Part shown: positions 45,236 through 56,439 of the stretch, in pieces | How the letters are laid out: the number at the start of each line of letters is the position of its first letter | How positions within the stretch are numbered: position 1 is the stretch's first letter | Source: Zygnema cylindricum | Taxonomy: Eukaryota > Streptophyta > Zygnematophyceae > Zygnematales > Zygnemataceae | Length of the DNA: 64,000 bases | NCBI GenBank assembly: GCA_037447655.1 | Contig: JBBHKE010000793.1 | Location: 303,597-367,596, forward strand | Direction: 5' to 3' | Program-made: the position numbers and the translations under genes | Notes under the pieces: model-generated | Seen by the model: the letters and a program-made list of their open reading frames with translations, nothing else | Told to the model about the DNA's origin: nothing | Database searches by the model: none

Positions 45236-45830
45236 TCAACATATCCATGACTTCCTCCAACGTCGAAACATACAAAAATTCAATCTCTTTCGCAACGACC
45301 AAATCGTGTACGAAGTGCCACTGAATCGTGATATATTTGTCTTTTTGTGAAATACAAGATTCTTGACCAACGCCATCAAACTCATACTGTCACAAAAGAT
45401 TTTCATACAGCTAATAAAAATTCCCAATTCTCCAAGTAGCTCTTTAATCGAAATCGACACTTTAGATGTATGACACGTAGCCATATACTCCGCTTCGGTT
45501 GAACTTAATGCAACAGTTGGCTGGATTCGCGAACCCCTAGAAATTGTCGTGCCACCAAAAACAAAAGCATATCCAGACGTTGACTTGCTTGTGTTTAAAT
45601 TTTCCCCCCAATCTGCGTCACAGTATCCCACGCACTCAAAAGATGTCTGTCCTGATCGAAATAATAAGCCAATCTCGGCAGTACCTGTAAGGTAACAAAA
45701 TATCCTCTTCAAGGCCTCCCAATTAATCTTTTTAGGAGCTTGACAAAATTGGCTCACGATAAAAACCGGAGCTGAAATATCCGGTCGCGTGGCCACACAA
45801 ATACATTAAACTTCCAATGGCCTCACGATA
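45236..45830 (-). pseudogene. Element F RNase H
   Basis: Frame 45796-45236 reads TRPDISAPVFIVSQFCQAPK, WEALKRIFCYLTGTAEIGLL, VGYCDADWGENLNTSKSTSG (DAD metal ligand) and ALSSTEAEYMATCHTSK. It then drifts to a shifted end, so the C terminus is altered. Confidence 0.85.
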
Positions 45831-46690
45831 CGGTACGTGGACAGTTTCCTCCTCCCTCAAATTTGCGATATTGAAGTTTAGAATCTAATGGTGTCAAAAC
45901 TGGCTTAGAATCCAACATAGCAAATTTCTTTAGTACTTATTTACAATATTGTGCTTGCGACAATTTAATATCTCCATTATCGTACCTCAAAACTTCAAGG
46001 CCTATAATATATCATACGTCCCCCAAATCTGTGACTTTAAAATGTATAATGTATACGCAGGTACTCCTTCAATTTCGCGATTCGCGTCAACTTGTCACAT
46101 ATCATCAAAAAGTCATCCACGTAGACAGAAAATATGATTTGATTCTCCCCCTCACAATTTAGGTGAGCTCCCGAGTCTGAAACTGTTCGTACAAATCCAA
46201 ATCCGGTAAGGACTTTGAGTAATCTCAAATACCAAGTCCGCCATGCCTGTTTTAGTCAGTATTAGGACTTTCGCAGCCGCCATACCTTCCCCTCCTTCGA
46301 CACTACTCCTTCCAGAACTTTCATATAAACCTCCTCCTCTAAGTCACCATTTAAAAATGACATCTCTACGTCCATTTGGTGAATGTGGCTTCTTGCCGAC
46401 ATCGGCAATAACAATAATCATCCTCAATGAATCAAACTTTACTACCGGTGCATATGTCTCTGTATAATCTATCCCCTCCTTTGTTGAAAGCCCTTGCAAA
46501 CTAACCGAGCCTCATGTTTTAATATTTCCCCCGATGCACCTGTTTTGGTTTTAAAAATCCATTTTGCATCAATAGCCTTTTTGCCCTTCAGTAGGCTTAC
46601 CTCCTCAAAAGTACGGTTGTCAATAATTGATTGAAGCTCTCTTTCCCACGTCGGTTTCCAATGCTTCTCCCAATCGCATGATTTTCGTGC
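45831..46690 (-). pseudogene. Element F reverse transcriptase
   Basis: RT pieces in several frames: near 46380 an HQMDVEMSFLNGDLEEEV-type segment, and 46228-46037 reads GFVRTVSDSGAHLNCEGENQ followed by YVDDFLMICDKLTRI with the YVDD box intact. At about 46230 sequence between the N-terminal RT and the YVDD block is missing, so the enzyme is defective. Confidence 0.75.
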
Positions 46691-46737
46691 TTCATATAAG
46701 ATCGTGGGTCGCCCGGCTTGTTTTCACATAATGATTG

Positions 46738-48144
46738 CTATAAAAGAAAATCATCCTCCCTCTTCGTCGAAATAAAATAATATGAATTCTCCACATTCCC
46801 CTTACCATCAAAAGAAATACGAGCCGGTTTCTTACCCCTATTTTCCCGCATACTCCTGCTTGGCTCAAACTCTTTCTCCTCCCTTGCCGGTTCCTCCTCA
46901 ATAATATTTCTTTCACTTGATTTAGAAGACGAAGATTTTCTCGTGTTTGAAGACATTCGGGAATTTTCGCTCCGTGAATCCCCACCAATGTTACCAGAAT
47001 TTACATTTTCCAAAATTTTACCTTTCCCCCTCTTAACATTGGAGGTGGATTCCGGCTCGATTTTCGAACCCGAACCCTCAATGTCATTAAGATCACCAAT
47101 TTCAAATTCCTCATGAAAGTCAAGATTAGAATGACGCTTGGCCGATCGAGAGATTGTGGATAATAAATCCTCGTGAAAATCCACATTTCTCGATTCCTCA
47201 ATGATATTTCGAATCGGGTCATAAACTCGATAAAGACTCCCTTTCCAACTATACCCCACAAAGTATCCACTCTAACTTTTCGATGCAAAATTACCTTTTC
47301 TCTTTTGTGCTTGAATATAAATCGACGCACGGCATCCCCAAATCCGAATGTGGTGTAGAGTAGGCTTTCGCCCATACCACAACTCATACGGAGTTTTATC
47401 ACTCGAAACCGATATAATTCGCCGATTGCAAATATAATTCGCCGTCAAAATCACATCGCCCCAAAAATTAATACTCCTCCCGTATCCGTGTACCATGGAT
47501 CGTACCATTTCTTGAAGAGTACGATTCTTCCTCTCGACAACGCCATTAGATTCTGGTGAGTAAGATGCGGTATATTGATGAGAAATTCCCCACTCTTTAC
47601 AATATGGATCAAAAGCAAGAAATTCCCCTCCATTGTCCGATCTAATAGATTTTGATTTTCTCTCACATTGCCTTTCGGCCATCACATGCCACTCTTGAAA
47701 GCGTAAAAATGCTCCGGATTTGTGTTTAAGCAATGTTACCCATGTGAAGCGAGAGAAGTCGTCCACCACCACCATAATATAGTCCACCACCACCATAATA
47801 TATTTGTTTCCTCCAATCGTCTCAAGTTTTACGTCCCCAAATAAATCAATATGCACAAGATCAAGCGGATGCTTAGATCGATGCGTTTGATCCTTGGTCA
47901 GATGCAGCTTTCGGATTTGTCTCCCCTTACTACATCCCTCGCACCCGTTAATTTTCTCTCCCGATGCCAAGTCCAATCCCCTTACACTTCCATTTTTAAT
48001 CATGGGTCGTAAACTCCCCTCGGAAATGTGACACATACGGTGGTGCCACAACGTTAAATCGCCTTTCAATTCGGAAATTTGCGAAATAATGCCACCAGAT
48101 TTTTGGTGGGCTTTCGGCCGACGCCATATTAAGCGACTATGCAT
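46738..48144 (-). pseudogene. Element F integrase and linker
   Basis: One 290-codon frame holds the pre-integrase HHCC zinc motif (LWHHRMCHISEGSLRP, CEGCSKGRQIR). The catalytic DDE core has Asp in LVHIDLFGDV, Asp in IRSDNGGEF and Glu in SPESNGVVERKNRT. Then come INFWGDVILTANYI and KTPYELWYGRKP. It contains an in-frame 21-nt duplication (YIMVVVD twice, 47761-47802). A frameshift near 47270 leads to the Ser-rich linker (46738-47259). Confidence 0.85.
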
Positions 48145-48549
48145 AAAATTCGTGAATTCTCCTTCGCCTATTTGTACACCATCTGATCGTACAATTTTTA
48201 TTGTGGATTCGCCATACGCAAATACGCTGACTCCCGCTCGTTCAATCTCCGGTACGCTTCAGGTAAGTGCAAAACATTTGTTAGTTCGGTTTGCGTCAGT
48301 TTTTCCACGCCACGTGCGTCCAAAATCGGTAAAATCCAAACATACAGTACCCACTGTACTTATCGAAATCACTTGTCCACTTGCGATAGTGATTTGCTTT
48401 GGTACCGTAAGTTGATGCATATCGTCAAAAAGCAATGCGTCCGTACATACGTGATTTGACACGCCAAAATCTATAATCCACTCCTTTTCTTGTTGCGTAG
48501 CACTTGCCAAAACATTAAGTGAAAAGTTAAAGACCGAAAATGTTTGCAC
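48145..48549 (-). pseudogene. Element F protease
   Basis: The region EWIIDFGVSNHVCTDALLFD is the copia aspartic protease active site, with DFG in place of DSG (one-base change). ITIASGQVISI and SVGTVCLDF-type strands follow. A frameshift near 48260 separates it from integrase. Confidence 0.8.
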
Positions 48550-48564
48550 GCCTTCTCCTCCCCC

Positions 48565-50080
48565 TTAAAATTGATCGTCGCCCATAAAATGTCCTCCTCT
48601 TCGATGGCAGCCTCCGCAGCCACCGCGGCCGCCAAGACAACCGCTGCCGCGCCCACCGTATCGGCCGCCGCCGTCTCCTCTACCGCCGCGATCTCCTCTT
48701 CCACGGCCACCTCTATTTTCGGCCTTCGAGTAACATTGGGGGCTTATATGACCCCATTTCCCGCAAAAGTGACATTGGCGCTCCTTATCCGAGCAAGAAG
48801 CCGCCATATGACCAAGTTTGCCGCATTGAAAACAGGCAATATTTGTCAGATCTGAATATCCGGGCTGGGAAGGAGATCTCTAGGCCCTTTCGTGTCCTCT
48901 TCCCCCTCTTCCTCTCGGATATCCCCCTCTTTTTCCTCCTCTTCCCCAAAAATAATTTATATCGGGCGTTTCTGGTGTTGTCGCATTGAGGGAACAGGTT
49001 GGTTGGGTTCCCCTCGATGAGCTCGGGCGATTCGCCTCGGTCGATTTAAGGAATGTTATGATGGAGTCCAAAGTATTGGAATCCCTCGATAAAAGAATAT
49101 CCCTCAAATGTAACATTTTCTCCGGTAAGGCATGGATGAAGATTGATGCCTTATCACTCTCATTGATGAACTTTCCCAAATTTGCAAGTTGCTCGATAAT
49201 AATGTTGAATCTCTTGGCGGCTTCATCGATCGACTCACTTTACTTGACCTTAAAAGAGGTATAATCGGTATAAATGTGTTGCCCTTTATTTGAAGTCTCT
49301 TTTCGAAGTGATTCTCAAGAGCCACCTAACAATCATGGGCAAATCTTCGGGTAAGAAATAAATTGTGAATCGAAGTGCTGCATGATTGAAATAAACCGCC
49401 GATAGCGGAAAGATTTTTCTTCCTATACACACGATAAGCTCTCCGATCCGAGGTAGGCATCTTGTCCACCCCTTTTACCACCATCCAAAGCCATTTTAAT
49501 TTAAATTGACCTTCGATATATATCTTCCACGATTGATAATTTGTCCCATTGAAGATGACAATTTTGCCGGACATAGATTTAACCGGTGCGTCCCCTTCAC
49601 TCCAATCATCAATGCTGGAATCGTCATCGATGGGAAGTTTCCCCTTTCGAATCGATTCCCTCATCTCCTCCTCATCTCCTTGCGTATCAATGTGCTTTGT
49701 GTCGGAATGGGATCTCCAAAAAATGGAGGTCTCGTGACATGGTTTGCCTCTGAGATCCATTGATCAACATAGCTGAAAAGACCATCCATCAGTTTTTGAA
49801 GACGATCTCCCATAGCGTCATTTTCCTCCTTCTTTTTCCCCTCATTCTCCTTCTTTTGTCCGACCAGATCGATCGGAACGAATTCCTCAAAAGTTTTGCC
49901 GGTGAAGGCAAATGGAGTTTCTACTGCCGGATCCAATGATGATTCGGATTCGGTTGGATCCGGAGGAACCGGATTCGGAGTTCGAGGGATCAACCTAGAA
50001 GAAGAAGGCATCATAGGAGAAGGGGTATTTTTCTTCTTTCTCCCAATGACGGCCAAACTAGCCACCCTTCTACACCTCAA
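48565..50080 (-). pseudogene. Element F gag
   Basis: Gag in several frames: Pro/Ser-rich N terminus (50080-49661), KIVIFNGTNYQSWKIYIEGQ (near 49560), INESDKASIFIHALPEKMLH (near 49170). Then RGG-type repeats and a CCHC knuckle CHFCGKWGHISPQC at about 48760 follow, with a Gly/Arg-rich tail. Frameshifts near 49660 and 48880 interrupt it. Confidence 0.85.
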
Positions 50081-50089
50081 AAGAGCACA

Positions 50090-50106
50090 AAAGCTCCGAT
50101 ACCATT
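50090..50106 (-). other. Canonical plant primer-binding site of element F
   Basis: After the LTR end (CCTTTCA) the minus strand reads AA then TGGTATCGGAGC, one base from TGGTATCAGAGC, the complement of the 3' end of initiator tRNA-Met used by most plant copia elements. Confidence 0.8.
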
Positions 50107-50619
50107 TGAAAGGACCTTACACAAAATCAGAGTGCAAGACTTACAGCGGAAGCATTCAAATGATTCACATTCAAATAATTCCCACGAGAAAGAACTGTCC
50201 ACGAAAGCCAATATATTTCACAGACATTTTCTCCCATAAAAGATTAAGTTTTCCCTCCCTCTAACCTGCAGTAAATAGTACTACCAAACGTAACGTCACT
50301 ACATCAAATTAAAACCAAGCCAAACATAAAGTGTGCACAGGGCGCCAACCAATTAGAACGTGTCTACACGCGAAACTTCATAAAACTAAAGTACTAATCA
50401 AACATGTATCTAAACCGTACAACTTCAAAGAAAACCGTACACGCCAAACAACACAATACCTGGTCATCGCAAAACCAATTCTACGCGAGAGCTAGAATCT
50501 ACGAAACGATCTACGGAACATAATGACGCCAAACCAACTAGACCACCCACTTAAACAAAATGACAAACTAGCTGGCCGCGCGACAGACCGCGACGACCGA
50601 TTACAACTTTGACTCAACA
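50107..50619 (-). repeat. 5' LTR of element F
   Basis: On the minus strand TGTTGAGTCAAAG...GGTCCTTTCA, 513 bp. It lacks the 54-bp duplication of the 3' LTR. Confidence 0.85.
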
Positions 50620-50639
50620 TTTACTTGCTTCTCATGGAT

Positions 50640-52235
50640 TCTCTTGCTGCTCCTTCCTCTTTCAAACTCTGTCATTGGTATAGAAGGCATCTTTGGATTT
50701 CTCTTTAGCTAGTCCTCAACTCCCCTGTCCTCCGGGACAGTTTTATTTTCTCCTTCTCTCCTTTCTTCTGAGATTTGTTGAACCTCCTCTTCTAGCTAGA
50801 TTTCTTCTATTTTCAACTTGTTATATTCACCGGTATTATTTTGGTGCATTACCTTTTGTGACACAATTTCTTCATCAAGGTTCTGGTTTGCCTCAATTCT
50901 GATTTTTTTAGTTTGAAATGATCAATATATACACATGTGCATGGACGCCTCGAAATCAATAATCCATCCATCCTAGGGTGTTTCTTTCATACCTCTAAAA
51001 GCACATTTTTCCTTTTTTAGAATTTCTGTCTCCTTTTCTTTTCTCTCTATTTTTTCTTTGAGGAGTAGCTCCTCAATCTCCTCATCCTGTGTCTTTTCTC
51101 CTTCCTCTTCTTCTTCATTCACCTATGTGGGTTGAAGAGCCATGTTCTTTCCTACTTGGCTTGATTTCGCCTGGCCATCGTTGATTCTCAGCTCCATTGG
51201 CCATCGTTGATTCTCACCTCCACTAGCTTTGTTTAGTCTGCTATAGGATGACCTGGTTTCTTACAAAAGCGGCATAGGATGATCTGGTTTCTTACAAAAG
51301 TGGCAGAATCCTCCTCTCGGAGGTCCCCTCCCCTCTCCACCAGTTAGCCTCCTTTTCCTGGTCCTCCGAAGTTTTGGTAGAGGTTCTTCTTATTACATTT
51401 CTGCCAGTTTGTCCCTATTCTATCCCTATTTTTAATGTCAGTGTGCTGAGACTTCCTCTTCAAAGTTCTAAAGTGTTTTCTTTGACCAAGATCATCCCCA
51501 AGATCATCCCCACGGTCGTATTTTACTTCCATAAACTATTGTCCAGATCTTGTTTCCTGTTGATGATGTTTTCATTCTCATCCGAAAGCTTCATGATCAA
51601 AGTATTCATCTTCTTCTTCTCTGTTTCAGATCTGCGTGCACTTTCAAGCTCAACAAACAATGTAGGAAGATCATTACAAAATTCAATCATGTTGCCTCCC
51701 TTATACACATTTGCTGTTATTTTTATGATGCCTCCCTTATACACATATGTTGTTATTTTTTCAGCAGCTAGCTTTTGCTGCTGAATGGTTCCACTTCTAT
51801 ACGTGTTGACAAAAGACTCCCATATCTCTACACAGGTAGTTAAGTTAATAAGTGGTAGTGTTATTTACTTAATGACGCTTTTGAGTATAAAATGTTTAGC
51901 GAGTGTTTTTATTATTCCATATTTTGTTGTCATTCTCCTCTGTCTTTGGTTCAACTAGCGTCACTACAGCTCCTGTTGCCACCGGTGTTGCTTTCTCCTT
52001 TCCCACTTCTCCCTCCATGACAATGGTCTCTCCATTATCATCGGTTTCCTCTGACACTCTCGTTGTTCGTTTAGGGAATCTAGATGATCTTGAGAACCGA
52101 GCTCCTCCAAAACCAAGTGGAGGTCATCTCACAACTTCTCACTCTATACCTTAAAGGTGCTTTTCAAATTGAGCACCTTCCATCATTATCTCCTTGTAAA
52201 TGGAGCATGATCTATCAAAAATGGGTACCCTAGAT
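50640..52235 (-). pseudogene. Element E gag
   Basis: Decayed gag beginning PPSRVPIFDRSCS right after the primer relic at 52236-52250. It then gives NMIEFCNDLPTLFVELESAR, NTLIMKLSDENENIINRKQD (51744-51523) and a degenerate Cys/His knuckle near 51300. Two small tandem duplications are visible, one near 51715-51745 (TTATTTTTATGATGCCTCCC type) and one near 51250-51300. Confidence 0.7.
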
Positions 52236-52250
52236 GGTGGGCTTATAATC
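52236..52250 (-). other. Decayed half-tRNA-type primer site of element E
   Basis: The minus strand reads GATTATAAGCCCACC, 11 of 15 identical to GGTTATGGGCCCACC, directly after the LTR end TTTCA. Confidence 0.6.
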
Positions 52251-53118
52251 TGAAATTTTGTGAACTCCATAGTTTTACAAAATGCGCAGTTCAAAGATTG
52301 CCACTAGGATAACCCCGACCCAAGCTTATTCACACAATCACTTCTTTCATCTTGGCAGGCATTAGCTCAATAAAACTTCACCCTTGTGAAAACAGGAATC
52401 CTGTGAGTCCAACACAAAAGAAATCTTCAAAATTTCTCACCTGAGCTGTTAAATATAGTTGATTGACTAGGAGAGAGAGAGAGTTAAAAACCTTCCTAAG
52501 TCGTAAAAACCTACTCAAAGCGTCTATCTACTAAACCTTCCACTAATCAGAAGATTGTAAAGTACAAGAATGTACAAATGAAAAGTATGCTAGCCGCCAT
52601 AGCTTCTGTACGCCCCTTGTACGGCACTTATCAAAACAATATACTTGCCATAATCGACGCCATAGCTTTCTCTACTTCTCCTCCGGAACCCTCTAGGATT
52701 CCGCCACCTGTCAAAATGTGGCGCTTTTGACGTAAGCCGCCAAAAGAGCCATTCTGGGCAGTCAGCGTTAATTCTGGCCGTCCGATCAAATGCTCACTTA
52801 ATTGTCGGCATTTCGTTTATGCGGCGCTCAGATTGTACTGTGCCTATTCTTTTTGTTTCCATGTTTGATATGTTGCTCCATTATGTTAGATGGTATTTCC
52901 CTATGTGGACTCTTTATTACGGAATAACAGTCCATGTAGGCATCGGCATCTTCTAAATAAATGGATACGGACGATGGCTAGGGAGGCTGCTAGGGACTCT
53001 TTAGGACCGTGGATCAAATCCTGGTCAGTTCAGTCCACCCTTTTTGTAAGAGACTACTCTGTCTCTCTCTCTCCTTCCTTAGTTTGTCACCTTGGCTATC
53101 AAAGAGGCAGCCATGGTT

Positions 53119-53175
<57 letters not shown>

Positions 53176-53234
53176 ACTGCAATTAGAGTTTGGTAAGTAA
53201 GGTGAGAATTAAAGTAAGAATTACCTTTTCAACA
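52251..53234 (-). repeat. 5' LTR of element E with CT microsatellite
   Basis: On the minus strand TGTTGAAAAGG...AAATTTCA. The U5 ATG at 52270 is 20 nt before the end. A run of about 26 CT units at 53122-53174 is absent from the partner LTR, where the same place reads CCTCTCTGTATCTTTCTC, so it expanded after insertion. Confidence 0.8.
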
Positions 53235-53666
53235 ATGGTGATATGCCAAGCCGACGCTCCGCAGCCGATTTTTTTTGCAAATTGGAAATGGGATATGCTG
53301 TTGGAGCAACAAACGTAAATAGGTGACAATTCAATCAACCATGGAGGCACAAGATATGGCGGCAAATTTTGCGGTAAAAGAGCTTTTATGGGTGAAATCT
53401 CCTCTTCACGAATTTGGTTTTATGCAATCGGGACCTCAGATAGTGTGGTGTGATAATCATACTGCAATCATTATTCCCTCTAATCCGAGTCATCACTTTG
53501 AAGGTAGACATATTGACATTAAATTACATTTTGGGAGGGAGAAAGTGATGGCTAAAATCTTAAAGTTGAGCTAAGTACCGGATGAGAAATTGGTGGTAGA
53601 CACGATGACAAAGGCTCTTCCTCACCTAAGTTGCAGTTTTGCAAGGAGGCTTGTGGTCAAAGTGGC
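53235..53666 (+). pseudogene. Copia element J, RNase H part right of element E
   Basis: Continues the frame left at 42207: DMPSRR, then QSTMEAQDMAANFAVKELLW, HEFGFMQSGPQIVWCDNHTA, PSNPSHHFEGRHIDIKLHFG and the tail PDEKLVVDTMTKALP. It is interrupted at 53667 by a MITE. Confidence 0.8.
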
Positions 53667-53668
53667 TA

Positions 53669-53884
53669 CACCGCGAATCGTTATTAGCGTCAAGGTTTTT
53701 TTCTCTACTGAAAACATTTTTTCTCCGTACACACTTGTTGGGTTTTCAATTTGAGAACGCCAATCGGAAGCTGAGAATGTCACATTTCAATCGCAACCGT
53801 CAAATCCACAATGCGACAAGTGTGTACGAAGAAAAGATGTTTAAGTGGCGAAAAAAACCTTGACGCTAATGGCGATTCGCGGTG
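53669..53884. mobile_element. Mariner-like MITE, copy 2, with TA duplication
   Basis: The 216-bp element has long terminal inverted repeats: CACCGCGAATCG, then ATTAGCGTCAAGG at the left and the complement ending GCGATTCGCGGTG at the right. TA flanks both sides (53667-53668, 53885-53886). A related site without the element is at 41833-41845. It has no coding capacity. Confidence 0.85.
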
Positions 53885-53886
53885 TA

Positions 53887-54150
53887 GCATAGTCTAAGGC
53901 TCTATGGGAGTATTGTTTTAAAGCCTTCGTAGTAGGCTGTGAGAGAGAGAGTAACCAGGACTTAGAATATTTTAGGACTGTTTTGGTTCGCTGTGTACCA
54001 ATATTAGAGTTAGAGTGAAGCTCTCTGTTAGATTTAGTTTTCAGTTTTTTATCTAAGGTTTAAGCTCGTCTATATTTTCTTATTTACTGTTTCTTTTTTT
54101 ATCAAAGATTTAAGATTTCGTAAAACTTTTGAGATTTTTGCCTATTTTTA
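53887..54150 (+). repeat. End of J and start of its LTR
   Basis: After the MITE the J sequence continues to GGGAG, then a decayed TATTGTTTTAAAGCC LTR start. The GTGAGAGAGAGAGTAACCAGG stretch matches 41560-41760. The right border is unknown. Confidence 0.5.
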
Positions 54151-55380
54151 TTTATTTTTTAGGTTTAGGGTTTGATTTAGAATTCTCACTCGAAATTTTT
54201 ACACTAATTTTTTCTTATCTTTTAAGTTTTTTTGAATGCCTGACAATTACCGAATTCTATATTTTAAATTATTTTCTACAAATGTAAATGCCACTCACTT
54301 TTAAACTATTATTTTTAAAAACGTTTTAGCGTAATAAAAACACTCGATAGTAAACTTAAAAAGTAAATTTCGGTAATAATTTAAACTTGGAAACACTAAA
54401 TGGGTTTGGAAATTTACAACACGTATTATGGAAAAAAAAATATGTTATTTCGGCGAATTATTTTTTATTTTCTATTTTCCGTATTTTTATTTTCAAATTT
54501 CTGAAAACTATTTAATAAGTTGTTAATAAAGATTGAATTTTTTTAGGGTTTTTTCACATCAACTTTTTATTCATTTTTTTAGATTTGGGGAAAATCTAAT
54601 TTAATAACCTCAAAAGCCTTTAAAGATTTATTCATAATAACAAAACCATAAAAATATTAAAAAATAATAATAAATAATTAAATAAATTTTATGCATTGTT
54701 TCCAGTTAAAGAATCAAAAATTGCAAAGTTTAAACGTTTAACAGAACTGATAAAAACTATACATCATTTCAAATCTACCAAATCATTTTCAGTAAATAAT
54801 GCAATCAAAAACAAAACCAAAAAAAAAAAATTAAAAAGGATCTCGACCAAAATTGGTACTAGAAGAATATGATTTAAAAAAAAAAAGGATTAAACACTTC
54901 TACGCAAAAACAATGTTCCACAAAATACAAAAAAACTCCCATTTGATGTACACCACTACTTCTGAAAAATATATAATTTCCAAAAAAGAGAAGAAAAAAA
55001 AAAAAATCTCATTCAATTTTTTTCTCGTAAATCCTCACTTTTTTTGTTTTCCACAATATTATAATATTTACTGATTGTTTACATGACTAAAAAAAAAAAA
55101 AGGTTTGTACAAAAAAAGTCACAAAATATTAAACTAAAAAATGACCCATGGGCATTGATTTTGAGCAATTTATGCTACTAAAAAAAAAGTAAAAAAAAAA
55201 AAAAAATACAAACAAACACAAAAAAAAACCTTCAAAAAAAATAAAAAATCACATATGAGCATGTGAATTTCCTCTCAAATAAAAATAAAACATGATTAAA
55301 AATTCTAAAAAAAAAAAAAAACTGTCACTCAGTTAACGGACCCGTGACTGTCTTTTTTTACGGACAACGGAATCTAACAG
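54151..55380. other. Very AT-rich, no gene
   Basis: Long A and T runs with no recognisable coding sequence. The short Lys/Phe-rich frames are composition artefacts. Confidence 0.6.
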
Positions 55381-55450
55381 AAGTCAATAAAGTCAACGGA
55401 AGTCAACAACAGTCACCGAAAGTCAACGGAAGTCAACAAAAGTCAACAGA
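55381..55450 (+). repeat. Seven 10-bp AGTCAACGGA-type repeats
   Basis: Consecutive AGTCA(A/C)NNNN units at a 10-bp period. On the minus strand six of seven contain TTGAC, the W-box core bound by WRKY factors. A simple repeat is the neutral explanation. Confidence 0.8.
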
Positions 55451-55779
55451 GCGGAGACGGAACTAAAGAGCACAAAAATTAAATTAAAAATTAAAAAAAA
55501 TCCACAAAATTTACAAAAACATGCGAGTATTTACAACTGAATTTTTTTCTAAAAATAAAGTCGGAGGGCGGAAAAAATAAAAATATAAAAGTAGGGCAAC
55601 AAAAAATAAATAAAAAGAATTGTAGGCGAAAAATGAAGAAATCACTGAAAATAAAAAATGGAGAGAATTTATTTTTTTTCGGCACTTTCGAAAATTTCCG
55701 CCCGTGGAAAAAAACTGAATATTTAACTTTTTTTTCTTTTTCCTCCTCACCACTGCTCCCTCCTTTTTTTTTTCTCCCT

Positions 55780-56055
55780 CCTCTTTTTTTTATCATTCCT
55801 TTTTTTTTTGTTTTTTTTTTTTTCAACCTTCACCAAAAAAAAAAAAAAAAAGACTGCCTCAGGGGGTCAATTTTTTCCCCTCCGTCCCTCCCCCCCCCCC
55901 CCCCCCAAAAAAAACCACCTAAAAAAAAAAAAAAAAAAGGAGGGGACCTGAAAAAAAAAAAAAAAAAAAAAACCCAATCCGAGATTCGTCTTTCTCTACA
56001 GTACCCACTTTTTAAAATTCTCAAAAAATATATATATATATATATATATATATTT
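55780..56055. repeat. Homopolymer and dinucleotide runs
   Basis: Successive poly-T, poly-A, a C run of about 17, several A runs and (TA)n at about 56027-56053. Base counts in such runs are unreliable. Frames crossing them should be ignored. Confidence 0.9.
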
Positions 56056-56079
56056 CTATTTTAATTCCCCTTTTTATTC

Positions 56080-56433
56080 TTATTTTTTGTCGAATTTCGC
56101 CCTCGGTTTCGCGAAATCTCCCGCGGCGCTCCGAGTTCGATCTTTTACACTGAGTCTTCCCTTCTTGTCCGTACACCCATCCGTACATTTCGTACTTTTT
56201 GTACTTTTTTTGGATTTAGTGACTTCTTCCTGAGTGGCCCAAAGGTACTGCCAATTTTGGAGGGAAGCGGAATTGGGGTCCAAAGGGGGTAATTTCCCCT
56301 CTTCTCTTTTGATCCAGGGGGGTAGAAGGACGGCTTCCTCGAAAGTTTCAGGGGGGGAGGGAGAGGAAGGGGAGGGAGGGGAGGGAACTTCTTCTGGGAA
56401 AGACGTGAAAGTTCTTAAGAGTCTGAGAGCCAT
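56080..56433 (-). CDS. Small unrecognised protein with presequence-like N terminus
   Basis: The 117-codon frame starts with ATGGC in a good plant context (CCTCCATGGCT) and stops at TAA. The N terminus MALRLLRTFTSF is basic and amphipathic, like a mitochondrial or plastid targeting peptide. Next come a Pro/Ser stretch, a segment with LPPWIKREEGKLPPLDPNSA and LQNWQYLWATQEEV, and a basic Lys-rich C terminus. I do not recognise a family. On its own strand the upstream 300 bp is CT-rich, as in many plant 5' leaders. The frame overlaps the edge of a purine repeat and could be fortuitous. Confidence 0.4.
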   Translation of the reverse strand: MALRLLRTFTSFPEEVPSPPSPSSPSPPETFEEAVLLPPWIKREEGKLPPLDPNSASLQNWQYLWATQEEVTKSKKSTKSTKCTDGCTDKKGRLSVKDRTRSAAGDFAKPRAKFDKK

Positions 56434-56439
56434 GGAGGG

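Larger units (their letters stand above)
44587..50619 (-). mobile_element. Copia element F, full length
   Basis: A 6,033-bp element bounded by LTRs 44587-45152 and 50107-50619, with a perfect target duplication TTTAC (44582-44586 and 50620-50624). The polypurine tract GAGAGGGGGA lies next to the left LTR and a canonical plant primer site next to the right LTR. All copia domains are present in order gag, protease, integrase, RT, RNase H, with a few frameshifts and a small loss in RT. LTR differences and breaks suggest an old but still well preserved copy. Confidence 0.9.
42208..53234 (-). mobile_element. Copia element E, interrupted by element F
   Basis: Minus-strand element: 5' LTR 52251-53234, primer-site relic 52236-52250, gag about 50640-52235, pol 42890-44581, 3' LTR 42208-42883. 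It is flanked by ATAGT (42203-42207) and ATGGT (53235-53239), a target duplication with one change, inside element J. Element F occupies 44587-50619 between gag and pol. Coding regions are decayed. Confidence 0.8.

Noticed and set aside
48544-48855. An Ala/Ser/Thr-rich plus-strand frame
   Set aside because: It is the antisense of the Gly/Arg-rich gag tail and zinc knuckle of element F.
55491-56064. Lys/Phe-rich frames over poly-A/T, poly-C and TA runs
   Set aside because: Homopolymer translation without any motif.
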